Counted from the stretch's first letter, positions 8,335 through 17,328 are shown. The stretch: DNA of 51,797 bases from Acidimicrobiia bacterium (GCA_022825005.1 JAJDYU010000046.1:82140-133936), one strand, 5' to 3'. Notes: generated by a model not told the origin, from the letters alone. Numbers and translations are program-made.

Positions 8335-8964
8335 TTATGGCTGGGAGACTACACGAAGGTAGGGCTTCTGCTCGTCCCAGCCGTCGGGGAACAGCTCCGC
8401 GGCCTCGTCATTGGAGAGGGCGGGCACGATGATCACATCGTCGCCGTGCTGCCAGTTCACCGGGGTGGCCACCTTCTTGGTGGCGGTGAGCTGGAGCGAG
8501 TCGATCACCCGCAAAACCTCGTCGAAGTTGCGCCCGGTGCTGGCCGGGTAGGTGATGGTTAGCTTCACCGCGTTGTCGGGGCCGATCACGAACACCGAGC
8601 GCACCGTCATGGTGTCGCTGGCGTTGGGGTGGATCATGTCGTACAGGTCGGCCACGGCGCGGTCGGCGTCGCCGATCATCGGGAAGTTGGGGCGTATGCC
8701 CTGGGTATCTTCGATGTCCTGCGACCACGCCACATGGTCTTCGACCGAGTCACACGACAGCCCGATCACCTTCACGTTGCGAGCGGCGAACTGCTCGGCC
8801 AGGCGAGCGGTGTAGCCCAGCTCGGTGGTGCACACCGGCGTGAAGTCTTTGGGATGGGAGAACAGGACTGCCCAAGAGTCACCCTTCCACTCGTGGAAGG
8901 AGATGGTTCCCTCGGTGGTCTCGGCGGTGAAGTCAGGGGCGATATCGCCTAGTTGAATGGGCAT
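8335..8964 (-). CDS. 1-Cys peroxiredoxin (Prx6-type)
   Basis: 209-residue thiol peroxidase reducing H2O2 and organic hydroperoxides. The peroxidatic Cys is residue 45 in HPKDFTPVCTTE, with the supporting Thr and Pro of the PxxxTxxC motif visible. The long C-terminal domain (NFDEVLRVIDSLQLTATKKVATPVNW...GDDVIIVP) and total length match the Prx6/1-Cys subfamily rather than AhpC. The resolving Cys of 2-Cys enzymes is absent. A good Shine-Dalgarno AAGGAG precedes ATG 8964. A single gene, likely oxidative-stress linked; a TAGGCT element at 9010-9015 on the minus strand may be its -10. Confidence 0.95.
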   Translation of the reverse strand: MPIQLGDIAPDFTAETTEGTISFHEWKGDSWAVLFSHPKDFTPVCTTELGYTARLAEQFAARNVKVIGLSCDSVEDHVAWSQDIEDTQGIRPNFPMIGDADRAVADLYDMIHPNASDTMTVRSVFVIGPDNAVKLTITYPASTGRNFDEVLRVIDSLQLTATKKVATPVNWQHGDDVIIVPALSNDEAAELFPDGWDEQKPYLRVVSQP

Positions 8965-9009
8965 TTCCGGCTCCTTGCGCTGATCTGCTTGGTCGAAGAA
9001 GTTTTGCCC

Positions 9010-9015
9010 AGCCTA
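9010..9015 (-). promoter_or_regulatory. Possible -10 element for the peroxiredoxin gene
   Basis: The minus strand reads TAGGCT, a common actinobacterial SigA -10 hexamer, 46 nt upstream of ATG 8964. No convincing -35 at 16-18 nt was found, so this is a weak call. Confidence 0.28.
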
Positions 9016-9068
9016 TCCCGTTGGGGCAATACCTGACTAAAGAGGTCTGGATTATTTGCCGCCTGTGT

Positions 9069-10010
9069 CTATTCGGCGTTCTCAGGATCGCCGCGGCGGC
9101 GGAGGAGGCGGCGGATGCGGCCACCCTCTAGGTCCTCGATGCTGTCGTCAGGAGTGCCGATGGCCGCTTCGAGTGCTGCACCCGATCGGTCCAACGAATG
9201 GAGGGGCAAGGACGGGTCCTCTCTGACCATGATCGGGGCCTCGAATTCGGGCTCGACCTCTTCGGGCTCTTCAGTTTCAATCAGAGCGGATTCCAAGGCG
9301 GCGCGGATCTCCTCCAACTCGAACTCGTCGGTGTTCATCACCGACCGAAGACTGGTCATCGGGCTCTGGGAGAATTGGCGGAGCCGCTCGATCCACTCAT
9401 CCCGATATTGCACATAGACGAGGTGTTGGCGGCGGGCGGTTTCGTAGTCGCTCTTGATCACCGCGAACACGGCCGCCTCACCGGCCACGTGCATGGCGCT
9501 CAGTTCGGCACGCATTACCGGTGAGGGGTGGCTGGCGATTGCCTCTCGCATCTTCGGGGCCAACTCATCGTGGCCGGCCAGCAGTTCGTCGCGTTGTCCC
9601 ATGTCGATCTGTAGCCCGGAAGCATTTATGTCGTTCAACACCTTCTGGTGGTTCTCTATCCAGTCGGACACCGTTTGCTCATGACGCCGGTGCCATTGGG
9701 CCAAGAGTTCTTGGCCAGACCAGGAGATGTCTTCGACTGCGGTGACTTCCTTGACGGGATCTCCGACCAACTCCAGCATCGGCCTGCTGACGGAGCCGCC
9801 GTTTTCTGAATCGCCCTCCGGCGTGGAGTACTCGGCGCCGCCGTCAAACAGCTCGGGTCCGCTGAGTTGATTCTCGACCCCCGCATCGGGTGTGGGGCCA
9901 GGAAATATGTCCCACAGCGCCCTTTTCTTGCGGGTTGTCAAGGCCACAACCACAGCAAGCAGAAGGCAGCCCAGGATTATGGCCGCAGGAATTACTAGCC
10001 CAGCGTTCAC
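9069..10010 (-). CDS. Membrane-anchored protein of unknown function
   Basis: 313 residues from a GTG at 10010. The N-terminus is one hydrophobic helix (LVIPAAIILGCLLLAVVVAL) followed by TRKKRALW, so the bulk should be cytoplasmic, anchored like a type III membrane protein. The middle (about 110-240) looks helical, rich in E, R and Q (for example SGQELLAQWHRRHEQTVSDW). A Glu/Pro-rich linker (TEEPEEVEPEFEAP) and a basic end (RIRRLLRRRGDPENAE) follow. I do not recognise a family. The start is chosen because GTG overlaps the stop of the upstream zinc-ribbon gene (GTGA), implying translational coupling. A longer in-frame N-terminus would overlap that gene completely and is rejected. Confidence 0.7.
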   Translation of the reverse strand: MNAGLVIPAAIILGCLLLAVVVALTTRKKRALWDIFPGPTPDAGVENQLSGPELFDGGAEYSTPEGDSENGGSVSRPMLELVGDPVKEVTAVEDISWSGQELLAQWHRRHEQTVSDWIENHQKVLNDINASGLQIDMGQRDELLAGHDELAPKMREAIASHPSPVMRAELSAMHVAGEAAVFAVIKSDYETARRQHLVYVQYRDEWIERLRQFSQSPMTSLRSVMNTDEFELEEIRAALESALIETEEPEEVEPEFEAPIMVREDPSLPLHSLDRSGAALEAAIGTPDDSIEDLEGGRIRRLLRRRGDPENAE

Positions 10011-10204
10011 GACTCGCCAACTGTACTGGCGGTTAGCACGCGTACGTTGGCGGTAGGGGCCGGGGTGGTTGCGGTGTGCTGCCGGCACGACCAGCAGGTG
10101 TCGCGCTCCGTGCCCCACCAGGTGACATCGCATCGAGGACACCACATGGTGGCTTTGCGCCTTGCCTTGGGCGCAAGAAGCCATGCGCGAGCCGGAACGG
10201 CCAT
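10007..10204 (-). CDS. Small zinc-ribbon protein
   Basis: 65 residues with two Cys pairs, CPRC and CWSC, separated by about 13 residues (CPRCDVTWWGTERDTCWSC), a typical zinc-ribbon knuckle pattern. A basic segment (PKARRKA) precedes it and a Thr/Ala-rich tail follows. Its TGA overlaps the GTG start of the membrane-anchored protein downstream, so the two are probably made together. Start ATG 10204 is chosen; ATG 10147 would give a 46-residue version beginning right at the first Cys pair. Role unknown: nucleic-acid or protein binding is only a general expectation for this fold. Confidence 0.6.
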   Translation of the reverse strand: MAVPARAWLLAPKARRKATMWCPRCDVTWWGTERDTCWSCRQHTATTPAPTANVRVLTASTVGES

Positions 10205-10288
10205 GTATCCCACACTAGGAGCGCGGTATGCCGAAATTGTGGATATCCGCAACCCGTTCCCAAACCAGGGTTCGAGCAATGCGCCGAG

Positions 10289-10834
10289 CTAGGGCGCGGG
10301 CTCTTCTTCGTCGGGAGGAATGATGAGCGCTTGGCCAACCTGTATCAGGTTGGCGGCGGTGATGTTGTTGGCCTCCAGCACCTCATCCAGGGTCTTGCCG
10401 TATTGGAGGGCGATATCCAGCAAAGTGTCGCCGGCAACAACGATGTGGGTGCGCTCGCCAGGGCGGACGGTGCCGTCGCTGTTGAGCACCACCGGTGCGT
10501 CCTGGGGAATCTCAATCTGCTGCCCGATGCTCAAGACGTTGGGATTCTCCAACTGGTTGACGGCGTCGATCTCCTGCCAGGTGATGCCGAACTCGTCGGC
10601 GATGCTGCCCAGCGTGTCGCCCTCGCGCACAACATAGATAAACGCCTCGGGTGTGGATGTGGGCGTGGGGGTGGGGGGAAGGGTCGGCTCGGGGATCGCC
10701 ACGGTGGCGGTCACCAGCTCATCGGAATCCGCGCCGAATGGGCGATCCTCCGAAGTCGTTCCTCCTCCTCCGCCGCAGGCTGCGCCCAACACAGCCAACA
10801 TCAGCACCATTACCAACACTCGTGCCCGGCGCAT
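10289..10834 (-). CDS. LysM-domain lipoprotein
   Basis: 181-residue exported lipoprotein. It has a signal peptide MRRARVLVMVLMLAVLGAAC with lipobox LGAAC, a Gly-rich spacer, a Pro/Thr linker (PTLPPTPTPTSTP) and two LysM repeats: YVVREGDTLGSIADEFGITW (about 83-128) and HIVVAGDTLLDIALQYGKTL (about 143-187 region, to the end). LysM modules bind peptidoglycan glycan strands, so the protein probably bridges membrane and cell wall. ATG 10834 has a strong GAGGAGG Shine-Dalgarno 7 nt upstream. A longer in-frame extension upstream has no signal and is rejected. The 132-bp gap to the divergent gene at 10967 must hold both promoters; no clear hexamers were assigned. Confidence 0.92.
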   Translation of the reverse strand: MRRARVLVMVLMLAVLGAACGGGGGTTSEDRPFGADSDELVTATVAIPEPTLPPTPTPTSTPEAFIYVVREGDTLGSIADEFGITWQEIDAVNQLENPNVLSIGQQIEIPQDAPVVLNSDGTVRPGERTHIVVAGDTLLDIALQYGKTLDEVLEANNITAANLIQVGQALIIPPDEEEPAP

Positions 10835-10966
10835 GGCGACACCTCCTCTGAACCAGTGGCCCACAACAATAGGCAACGCGCCCCCAAAGCAAAAAAAGAA
10901 CGCCACTGTCGTGAGCAGAAAACCACGAATGACCACTCGTCCAACTGATGCTGACAACATGGGGAA

Positions 10967-11989
10967 GTGTCCATTGTCGGCATCCTGGTGAACCCGCGCT
11001 CGGGCAGCGATGTCCGGCGCCTGCTTACCAGTGCGGGGGCGTCCACCATCGAGGACAAGGTCAGCATTCTGCGTCGCATCATCCACGGGGCGGCCGAGGC
11101 GGGAGCCGAGCAGGTGGTGCTGACCCGCGACCCGTTCTCCATCACCCGGCGAGCTACCGAGAACCTCCAACTCCCCCTCAAGCTGGATTTTCTCGACCTG
11201 CCCCTGCGCCATGATGAACGTGATTCGGTGGACGCCGCTCAGGCGATGCACCACGCGGGTTGCGGCTCAGTGGTTAGCCTGGGGGGAGATGGCACCAATC
11301 GGGCGCTGGCTCTGGGATGGCCCGACGCGCCGCTCATCCCGCTCTCCACTGGCACCAATAACGCCTTTCCCCTCCATGTGGAGCCCACCGTGGCCGGAGT
11401 GGCCGCGGGGTTGGTCGCCACCGGGGCAGTGGACCTTTTGGCCCATTCGGCCCGGGCCAAGGTGGTGGCGGTTGAGGTGCGCGGTGGCGACTCAGGCACC
11501 GAAACCGACATGGCCCTCATCGATGCCATCGCGGTGGATGACCCCTATGTGGGTTCTCTGGAACTGTTCGACCCCGAGACCATGATGGTTGGCGTATTGA
11601 CCCGCGCCGACCCCGCCGCCATCGGCTTCAGCGGCTTGGCGGGCACGGTGTTGCCCTGCACTTCCGATGAGGAACGGGGAGTGTTGCTGGAGTTCATGCC
11701 CCCGAGCCGTAGTCCTGCCCGGCTGGTGCGGGGCGCGCTGGCACCGGGGTGGTTCGCCACAGTTGGCCTAGCCCGAAGCGAGTATCTGGAACTCGACGTC
11801 TCCGTCGAAGTGGACAGACCGTGTCTTTTGGCCTTCGACGGTGAGCGCAGCCGTCGCCTGTATCCCGGCCAAGCCGCCTCATTGCGGGTGGTTCGCCAGG
11901 GTCCCCGGGTGATCGACGTGGGGGCGGTGGTGCATTCGGGAGCCCGAACAGGCGCGTTTGAAATAGGCATGAGAGACTTGGGCGCATGA
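10967..11989 (+). CDS. ATP-NAD kinase/AcoX-like protein
   Basis: 340 residues resembling the NAD-kinase fold group that includes AcoX. It has an N-terminal ILVNPRSG, the diagnostic GGDGTNRALALG, and STGTNNAFP in the place of the NAD-kinase substrate loop. The C-terminal half has a beta-rich domain. It may phosphorylate a nucleotide or small molecule; the substrate is not predictable and true NAD kinase activity is doubtful. The GTG start at 10967 leaves IVGILVNPRSG at the N-terminus as expected. Its stop overlaps the start of the amidohydrolase (ATGA at 11986), so the two are translationally coupled and probably act in one pathway. Confidence 0.8.
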   Translation: MSIVGILVNPRSGSDVRRLLTSAGASTIEDKVSILRRIIHGAAEAGAEQVVLTRDPFSITRRATENLQLPLKLDFLDLPLRHDERDSVDAAQAMHHAGCGSVVSLGGDGTNRALALGWPDAPLIPLSTGTNNAFPLHVEPTVAGVAAGLVATGAVDLLAHSARAKVVAVEVRGGDSGTETDMALIDAIAVDDPYVGSLELFDPETMMVGVLTRADPAAIGFSGLAGTVLPCTSDEERGVLLEFMPPSRSPARLVRGALAPGWFATVGLARSEYLELDVSVEVDRPCLLAFDGERSRRLYPGQAASLRVVRQGPRVIDVGAVVHSGARTGAFEIGMRDLGA

Positions 11990-13653
11990 GTGCAGACATC
12001 GTCATCCGCGGGGGAATTGTGGTGGACGGCTCGGGCGAGCCGGGACGGGAGGCCGACGTCGCCATCACCGGGGATCGCATCAGCGAGATCGGATCGGGGC
12101 TGACGGGCAAGGTCGAGTTGGACGCCGGCGGCCAGGTGGTGGCCCCCGGCTTCATCGACATCCATACCCACTACGACGCCCAGGTGTTCTGGGATCCGGC
12201 GCTCACCCCCTCGTGCTACCACGGGGTGACCTCGGTGATCGCCGGCAATTGCGGCTTTTCCATCGCCCCCACCCAGCCCCGCCACCAAGACCTCATCGCC
12301 CGCACCCTGGAGAACGTTGAGGACATGAACGTGGACAGCCTGGCCGAGGGCATCCCCTGGGACTTCGAGACCTTCCCCGAGTACCTGGACTCCATCTCCC
12401 GCCGGGGCATCGCCCTCAACTTCGGTGCCTACATCGGCCACACCGCCTTGCGGCTGTTCGTGGTGGGCGACGAGGCCTACGAGCGGGCCTCAACCGACGA
12501 AGAAGTAGCCCGCATGGTGGAGGTGGTGGCCGAGGCCATCGATGCCGGTGCGGCCGGGCTGGCCACCAGCTTTGCCATGACACATCGCGGAGCCGACGGA
12601 TTGCCCATCCCCAGCCGATTCGCCACCCGGGATGAGTTCGAATCTCTCATCGGCGTGCTCGGCCAAAAGCGCCGGGGCGTGGTGTCGATTGCCCCCGGCG
12701 AGCAGATAGGCATCGACGACATGTACGCGTTGCAGCCCCAGGTGGGCGTGCCGTTCACCTACGGCGCTCTGTTGACCTTCCCCAATGGGAACCACGAGAA
12801 GAGTGCGGCCAAGAACCGGGAGGCATGGGAAAAGGGAATTCAGGTGTGGCCTCAGGTCACCCCCCGCCCGCTCACCTTCCAGATGGTGATGTCCGATCCG
12901 TTCACCCTCAACGTGAACCCCGAGTTTGCGGCCTTGATGAGCGAAGACCACGACGCCCGGCTCAAGGCCTACGACGACGAGGATTGGCGCAACCGGACGG
13001 CGGAGGCCTTCAAGCACCAAAAGGCCATGGTTCCCCGGTGGGAGACATTCCAGATTGCCGAGACTGCTTCCCGTCCGGAGCTGGTCGGGCGGCGGCTCAC
13101 CGATGTGGCCGAAGAGCTGGGAGTGCGCCCCCTAGACGTGCTTCTCGACACCGCAGTGTCCGACGACTTGACCACCCGGATCAGCTGCATAATCGCCAAC
13201 GACGACCCCGACGGGGTGGCCATGCTGTTGCAACAAGACGGCTGCACGCTGGGACTGTCCGACGCCGGCGCCCACGTGGGCCAGTTGTGCGACGCCCCCC
13301 AGGCCACCGATTTCTTGGGCAACTGGGTGCGCGACCGCGAGCTCATGCCGATGGAGAAGGCGGTGCGCAAGCTCTCCGCGGTGCAGGCCGACCTCTTCAA
13401 CCTGGTCGACCGGGGCTACCTGCGGGAGGGGGCCTATGCCGATGTGGTGGTGTTCGACCCTGACACCGTGGCGCCGGGACCCCTGCGCCGGGTGCGGGAC
13501 TTTCCGGCCAACGCCGAGCGGCTAACCGCCGATGCCTCCGTCGGCATCACCCACGTGCTGGTGAACGGCACCCCCATCCGCCGCGACGGCGAGATGGATC
13601 AGGGCGGCGTGGACGCCCACCCCGGCGACATTCTGCGTCCTTCGGCCCGTTAG
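11986..13653 (+). CDS. D-aminoacylase-type amidohydrolase
   Basis: 555-residue metal-dependent hydrolase of the N-acyl-D-amino-acid deacylase family. N-terminal beta domain (DIVIRGGIVVDGSGEPG), metal motif DIHTHYDAQ, NCGFSIAP with the family's conserved Cys, GAYIGHTALR, and late LGLSDAGAHVGQLCD supplying the metal Asp. It ends with the small domain GAYADVVVFDPDTV. Likely hydrolyses an N-acyl amino acid or cyclic amide in the cytosol. The 555-residue length is ordinary. Start ATG overlaps the preceding AcoX-like gene's stop. Substrate unknown; related proteins are often broadly named amidohydrolase family protein. Confidence 0.87.
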   Translation: MSADIVIRGGIVVDGSGEPGREADVAITGDRISEIGSGLTGKVELDAGGQVVAPGFIDIHTHYDAQVFWDPALTPSCYHGVTSVIAGNCGFSIAPTQPRHQDLIARTLENVEDMNVDSLAEGIPWDFETFPEYLDSISRRGIALNFGAYIGHTALRLFVVGDEAYERASTDEEVARMVEVVAEAIDAGAAGLATSFAMTHRGADGLPIPSRFATRDEFESLIGVLGQKRRGVVSIAPGEQIGIDDMYALQPQVGVPFTYGALLTFPNGNHEKSAAKNREAWEKGIQVWPQVTPRPLTFQMVMSDPFTLNVNPEFAALMSEDHDARLKAYDDEDWRNRTAEAFKHQKAMVPRWETFQIAETASRPELVGRRLTDVAEELGVRPLDVLLDTAVSDDLTTRISCIIANDDPDGVAMLLQQDGCTLGLSDAGAHVGQLCDAPQATDFLGNWVRDRELMPMEKAVRKLSAVQADLFNLVDRGYLREGAYADVVVFDPDTVAPGPLRRVRDFPANAERLTADASVGITHVLVNGTPIRRDGEMDQGGVDAHPGDILRPSAR

Positions 13654-13780
13654 TCGCCGCTAGGCGTTCACCCACAATTCGCCAAAGTCCTCTGGCGCTG
13701 CTTGGCGGAACGGGCCTAAGCTGAGGCTGAACGCAAGAGCGACAGCGTGGTCGTTCCCACATGATGACGAGGAGATCGCC

Positions 13781-14200
13781 ATGGGGGGAAACACAGACTG
13801 GCGCATTGAATTGAACCGGGCAGGGATTGGCCTGCAAAGGCTGCTGTCAGAGGGAATGCCCGCCGACGATCCCGACACCTGGGTGCAGCGCCTCGAAGAC
13901 CAGCTGGGAGAGCTCAGCCGTGCGCTAACCGGATTCTGTTCGGATTGCGACCTCGGGCTGTTCGACGACTGCATCGAGCTGGCCCCTCGGCTGGTGCCCC
14001 AGGTGAACAAGATTCGCTCCGAGCAGGTTCAGCTTCAGGCCTCAGTGCAACAGCAGATCGATCGTCTGCACACCCAGAAGCCCGACTCCACTCTGGAACG
14101 GTCGATGGCCGACATTGTCCACCGGGTGGACCAGCTCAACCACCACGCGGTCGACGTGGTGTACAGCGCCTACGACACCGACCTCGGCGGTCCCGGCTGA
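13781..14200 (+). CDS. Small helical protein of unknown function
   Basis: 139 residues, not recognised. The sequence is predicted to be mainly alpha-helical, with a run of heptad-like segments (DTWVQRLEDQLGELSRAL; QASVQQQIDRLHTQ). It has three Cys residues near FCSDCDLGLFDDC, a possible metal or redox site. A GAGGAG Shine-Dalgarno lies 7 nt before ATG 13781. It stands alone between the amidohydrolase and the convergent upp gene (22 bp away). The 127-bp upstream gap shows no confident promoter hexamers. A coding call is supported by length, Shine-Dalgarno and GC-rich third positions. Confidence 0.7.
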   Translation: MGGNTDWRIELNRAGIGLQRLLSEGMPADDPDTWVQRLEDQLGELSRALTGFCSDCDLGLFDDCIELAPRLVPQVNKIRSEQVQLQASVQQQIDRLHTQKPDSTLERSMADIVHRVDQLNHHAVDVVYSAYDTDLGGPG

Positions 14201-14221
14201 TTCTTTGCCAGCCGGCGCATT

Positions 14222-14845
14222 TCAGAGCTCTCCGAACTGGCGGTCGCCCGCGTCTCCCAGGCCGGGCACGATGTATGCCTGATCGTTGAGGCCTTCGTCG
14301 ACAGCCGCGGTGAACAGGCGCACGCCGGGAGCAGCGGCTTCCAGTGCCTTCACTCCTTCAGGGGCGGCCAGCACGCACACCGCGGTGATTCGTCCGGCCC
14401 GGGCTGCGGCCATTCGCCCGCACACATAGGCCAGCGATCCACCGGTGGCCAACATCGGCTCTAGCACCAGCACCGCTTGGCCGCCGAGATCGTCGGGCAC
14501 GGTGTTGAGATAGGGCTCGGGTTGGAATGTCTCCTCGTTGCGGCGGACCCCCAGAAATCCCACGGCGGCCTCGGGCAACAGCCTCCTGGCGGCGTCCAGC
14601 ATTCCCAGACCGGCCCGCAAAACCGGAACGAGCAGCGGGGGATTGTCGATGCGCACCCCGGAGGTGCGGGCCAGCGGCGTGTCCACGCTGATGGCTGCTG
14701 CCGGAAGATCCCGCAGGGCCTCGTACACCAACAGTCCGCTCAGCTCTTCCAAGGCTTGTCGGAACTCCGGCGATGGAGTGTCGGCTCGGCGCAAGACGGA
14801 AAGGCGGGCCTGGACCAGGGGATGATCGACGACCGAAACCTCCAT
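14222..14845 (-). CDS. upp: Uracil phosphoribosyltransferase
   Basis: 207-residue enzyme converting uracil and PRPP to UMP (pyrimidine salvage). Characteristic blocks are [18 protein letters not shown], the PRPP loop [14 protein letters not shown], and the C-terminal uracil-binding [15 protein letters not shown]. Length is standard. It diverges from deoC with a short spacer and so fits the nucleoside salvage island: uracil released by deoxyuridine/uridine phosphorolysis can be recaptured here. ATG 14845 begins [15 protein letters not shown], as in the family. Confidence 0.96.
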   Translation of the reverse strand: MEVSVVDHPLVQARLSVLRRADTPSPEFRQALEELSGLLVYEALRDLPAAAISVDTPLARTSGVRIDNPPLLVPVLRAGLGMLDAARRLLPEAAVGFLGVRRNEETFQPEPYLNTVPDDLGGQAVLVLEPMLATGGSLAYVCGRMAAARAGRITAVCVLAAPEGVKALEAAAPGVRLFTAAVDEGLNDQAYIVPGLGDAGDRQFGEL

Positions 14846-14896
14846 AGCCTCACCTTAGGCATTGATGACGGATGACCTGTTGTCGAACTGCCGCCC

Positions 14897-14902
14897 TATC
14901 CT
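14897..14902 (+). promoter_or_regulatory. Possible -10 element of a leaderless deoC transcript
   Basis: TATCCT lies 7 nt upstream of the GTG at 14910, the spacing expected if transcription starts at the start codon, as is common in Actinobacteria. No good -35 at 17 nt. This supports, weakly, the GTG as the true deoC start. Confidence 0.3.
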
Positions 14903-14909
14903 TGGGCGG

Positions 14910-15848
14910 GTGACTGATCTGCTCGCTGTGCAGACTTCGGCGGGTTCCGCCGATGCGGTAGCCGGGGTGCGCATCACCCCGGTGGATGCCGTGGGGCTGG
15001 AGCAGCGGGCCGCGTCGCTGTGTACCCGGTCGATCAAAACCTCGTCCAAGGCGGCTGCGCTCGACTTGGCCATCCGGGTCATGGACCTAACCACGCTGGA
15101 GGGGGCCGACACTCCCGAGCGGGTCCAGGCCCTGTGTACCCGGGCCCGCCATCCTGACGCCGCCGACTGGTCGGTGCCCTCGGTGGCCGCGATGTGCGTG
15201 TATCCCGAGTTGGTTCCGGTGGCCGCCAAGGAGCTGGCCGACAGCCCGGTAGCGGTGGCCAGCGTGGCCGGGGGGTTCCCGGCCGGGTTGGCCCCCTTGG
15301 ATACCCGGTTGGCTGAGATCGCTTGGGCGGTGGCCGCCGGCGCCGATGAGGTGGACATCGTGCTGAACCGATCGGCATTTCTTTCCGGGCGGTACCAGAA
15401 GGCCTACGACGAGATCGCCGCCGCCAAGCAGGCCTGCGGGTCGGCCCACCTGAAGGTGATCTTGGAGACCGGCGAGCTGGGGTCTTACGACCAGATCAGG
15501 CAGGCCTCGATGCTGGCCATGGTGGCCGGGGCCGACTTCATCAAGACCTCCACCGGCAAGATCGGCACCTCGGCCACTCCGGCTGTCGCCCTGTGCATGG
15601 CCGAGGCCATTAGGGACATGGCCGAGCAAACCGGGCGGGCCGTGGGCCTCAAGCTGGCCGGGGGAATCCGCACCGCCAAGCAGGCCTGGCACTACCTGGT
15701 GATTGTGGGCGAGACGCTGGGTTCGGGGTGGCTGACCCCGGAGCGGTTCCGCTTGGGCGCCTCCAGCTTGCTCAACGACGTGCTGATGCAGCGGGCCAAG
15801 CTCTTGGACGGCCGCTACCAGCGGCGGGAGGATTTCAGCGTTGACTGA
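14910..15848 (+). CDS. deoC: Deoxyribose-phosphate aldolase
   Basis: About 312 residues from GTG 14910. ATG 14865 or TTG 14862 would add 15-16 residues. Cleaves 2-deoxyribose-5-phosphate to glyceraldehyde-3-phosphate and acetaldehyde. Signature features are VMDLTTLEGADT, GADEVDIVLNR (Asp of the catalytic relay), Schiff-base Lys in FIKTSTGKIGTSATP and the second Lys in GLKLAGGIRT. The long actinobacterial form with an N-terminal DAVGLEQRAASLCTRSIKTS extension is present. It overlaps the aldehyde dehydrogenase by 8 nt, so aldolase and acetaldehyde oxidation are co-translated. It belongs functionally with deoA, cdd and add on the facing strand. Confidence 0.95.
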   Translation: MTDLLAVQTSAGSADAVAGVRITPVDAVGLEQRAASLCTRSIKTSSKAAALDLAIRVMDLTTLEGADTPERVQALCTRARHPDAADWSVPSVAAMCVYPELVPVAAKELADSPVAVASVAGGFPAGLAPLDTRLAEIAWAVAAGADEVDIVLNRSAFLSGRYQKAYDEIAAAKQACGSAHLKVILETGELGSYDQIRQASMLAMVAGADFIKTSTGKIGTSATPAVALCMAEAIRDMAEQTGRAVGLKLAGGIRTAKQAWHYLVIVGETLGSGWLTPERFRLGASSLLNDVLMQRAKLLDGRYQRREDFSVD

Positions 15849-17328
15849 TCGCTTGTCCAGCGGTGGCGAAGTGGCGCCCACGGGCGACTTCAGCCTGGAG
15901 TACGCGCCCGCTCCAGAGTCGACCGCTCCGGTGCGGTTGGCCTCCCAGTACGGCCTCTTTCTGGGAGGCGAGATGGTGGAGTCGGCCTCCGGTCGGCTGG
16001 CCCCCACCATCAACCCGGCCACCGGGGAGGCGTTGGCCGAGGTCAGCGTGGCCGACGCCGCCGACGTGGACCGGGCCGTGGCCGCGGCCCGAGCGGCCTG
16101 GGAGGGAGGCTGGCGCGATCTGCCCGGCGCCGAGCGGGCCAAGTACCTGTATCGGGTGGCCCGGCTGCTCCAGGAGCGGGCCCGGGAATTCGCCGTGCTG
16201 GAGACCATGGACGGAGGCAAGCCCATCCGGGAGTCCCGTGATCTCGACATCCCGCTGGCCGCGGCCCACTTCTTCTACTACGCCGGCTGGGCCGACAAGC
16301 TCGACTACGCCTTCAGCGGACGCCGGGCCGCACCCCTGGGGGTGGCGGCCCAGGTCATCCCCTGGAACTTCCCCCTGCTCATGGCGGCCTGGAAGCTGGC
16401 CCCCGCTTTGGCCTGCGGGAATGCCGTAGTGCTCAAGCCGGCGCCCACCACACCGCTGACCGCTTTGTTGTTGGCCGAGGTGCTGCGCGACGCCGAGCTG
16501 CCCCCCGGTGTGGTCAACATCGTCACCGGCGACGACGCTGCCGGAGCCGCCCTGGTGGCCCACCCCGGGGTGGACAAGGTGGCGTTCACCGGCTCCACCG
16601 AGGTGGGTCGGGCCATCGGTGCGGAGGTGGCCGGTACCGGCAAGCGCCTCACGCTGGAGTTGGGAGGCAAGGCGGCCAACATCGTGTTCGAGGACGCCGC
16701 CCTCGATCAGGTGACCGAGGGCATCGTGAACGGCATCTACTTCAACGGCGGCCAAGTGTGCTGCGCCGGATCGCGCCTTTTGGTGCAAGAGACGGTGGCC
16801 GACACCGTGGTAGGCAAGCTCCAGAGGCGCATGGACACTCTGCGGGTGGGCGATCCGCTGGACAAGAACACCGACATCGGCGCCATCAATTCCCAAGCCC
16901 AGCTCGACCGCATTGCCGAGTTGGTGGCCTCCGGGGTGGCCGAGGGGGCCGAGCTGTACACGCCGCAGTGCGTGCTCCCCGAGCGGGGGTTCTTCCACCC
17001 GCCGGCGCTGTTCACCAACGTGTCCACCGCCCACCGCATCGCCCAGGAGGAGATCTTCGGGCCGGTGCTGTCGGTGCTCACCTTCCGCACCGCTGAAGAG
17101 GCGGTGGCCAAGGCCAACAACACCCCCTACGGGCTGTCGGCCGGCATCTGGACCGAGAAGGGGTCGCGCATCTTGTGGATGGCCGATCGGATGCAGGCCG
17201 GCGTGGTGTGGGCCAACACCTTCAACCGGTTCGACCCCGCCAGCCCCTTCGGCGGCTACCGGGAGAGCGGCTACGGCCGCGAGGGTGGCCGGGCCGGTCT
17301 CCTGCCCTACGTGGAGCTGGTGGCATGA
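15841..17328 (+). CDS. NAD(P)-dependent aldehyde dehydrogenase
   Basis: 495 residues, full length. Cofactor and active-site motifs are all visible: VIPWNFPLLMAAWKLAPALACGN, FTGSTEVGRAIG, catalytic Glu in LELGGKAANIVF, catalytic Cys in GGQVCCAGSR, and EEIFGPVLSVLTF near the C-terminus. The TTG start overlaps the deoC stop. In this context the likely substrate is the acetaldehyde made by DeoC, giving acetate, but the sequence alone does not fix substrate or cofactor. It is followed with ATGA overlap by a half-length paralog. Confidence 0.94.
   Translation: MTDRLSSGGEVAPTGDFSLEYAPAPESTAPVRLASQYGLFLGGEMVESASGRLAPTINPATGEALAEVSVADAADVDRAVAAARAAWEGGWRDLPGAERAKYLYRVARLLQERAREFAVLETMDGGKPIRESRDLDIPLAAAHFFYYAGWADKLDYAFSGRRAAPLGVAAQVIPWNFPLLMAAWKLAPALACGNAVVLKPAPTTPLTALLLAEVLRDAELPPGVVNIVTGDDAAGAALVAHPGVDKVAFTGSTEVGRAIGAEVAGTGKRLTLELGGKAANIVFEDAALDQVTEGIVNGIYFNGGQVCCAGSRLLVQETVADTVVGKLQRRMDTLRVGDPLDKNTDIGAINSQAQLDRIAELVASGVAEGAELYTPQCVLPERGFFHPPALFTNVSTAHRIAQEEIFGPVLSVLTFRTAEEAVAKANNTPYGLSAGIWTEKGSRILWMADRMQAGVVWANTFNRFDPASPFGGYRESGYGREGGRAGLLPYVELVA

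Noticed and set aside
10835..11254. Longer N-terminus for the LysM lipoprotein
   Set aside because: It would bury the signal peptide and overlap the divergent AcoX-like gene. ATG 10834 has an optimal Shine-Dalgarno.
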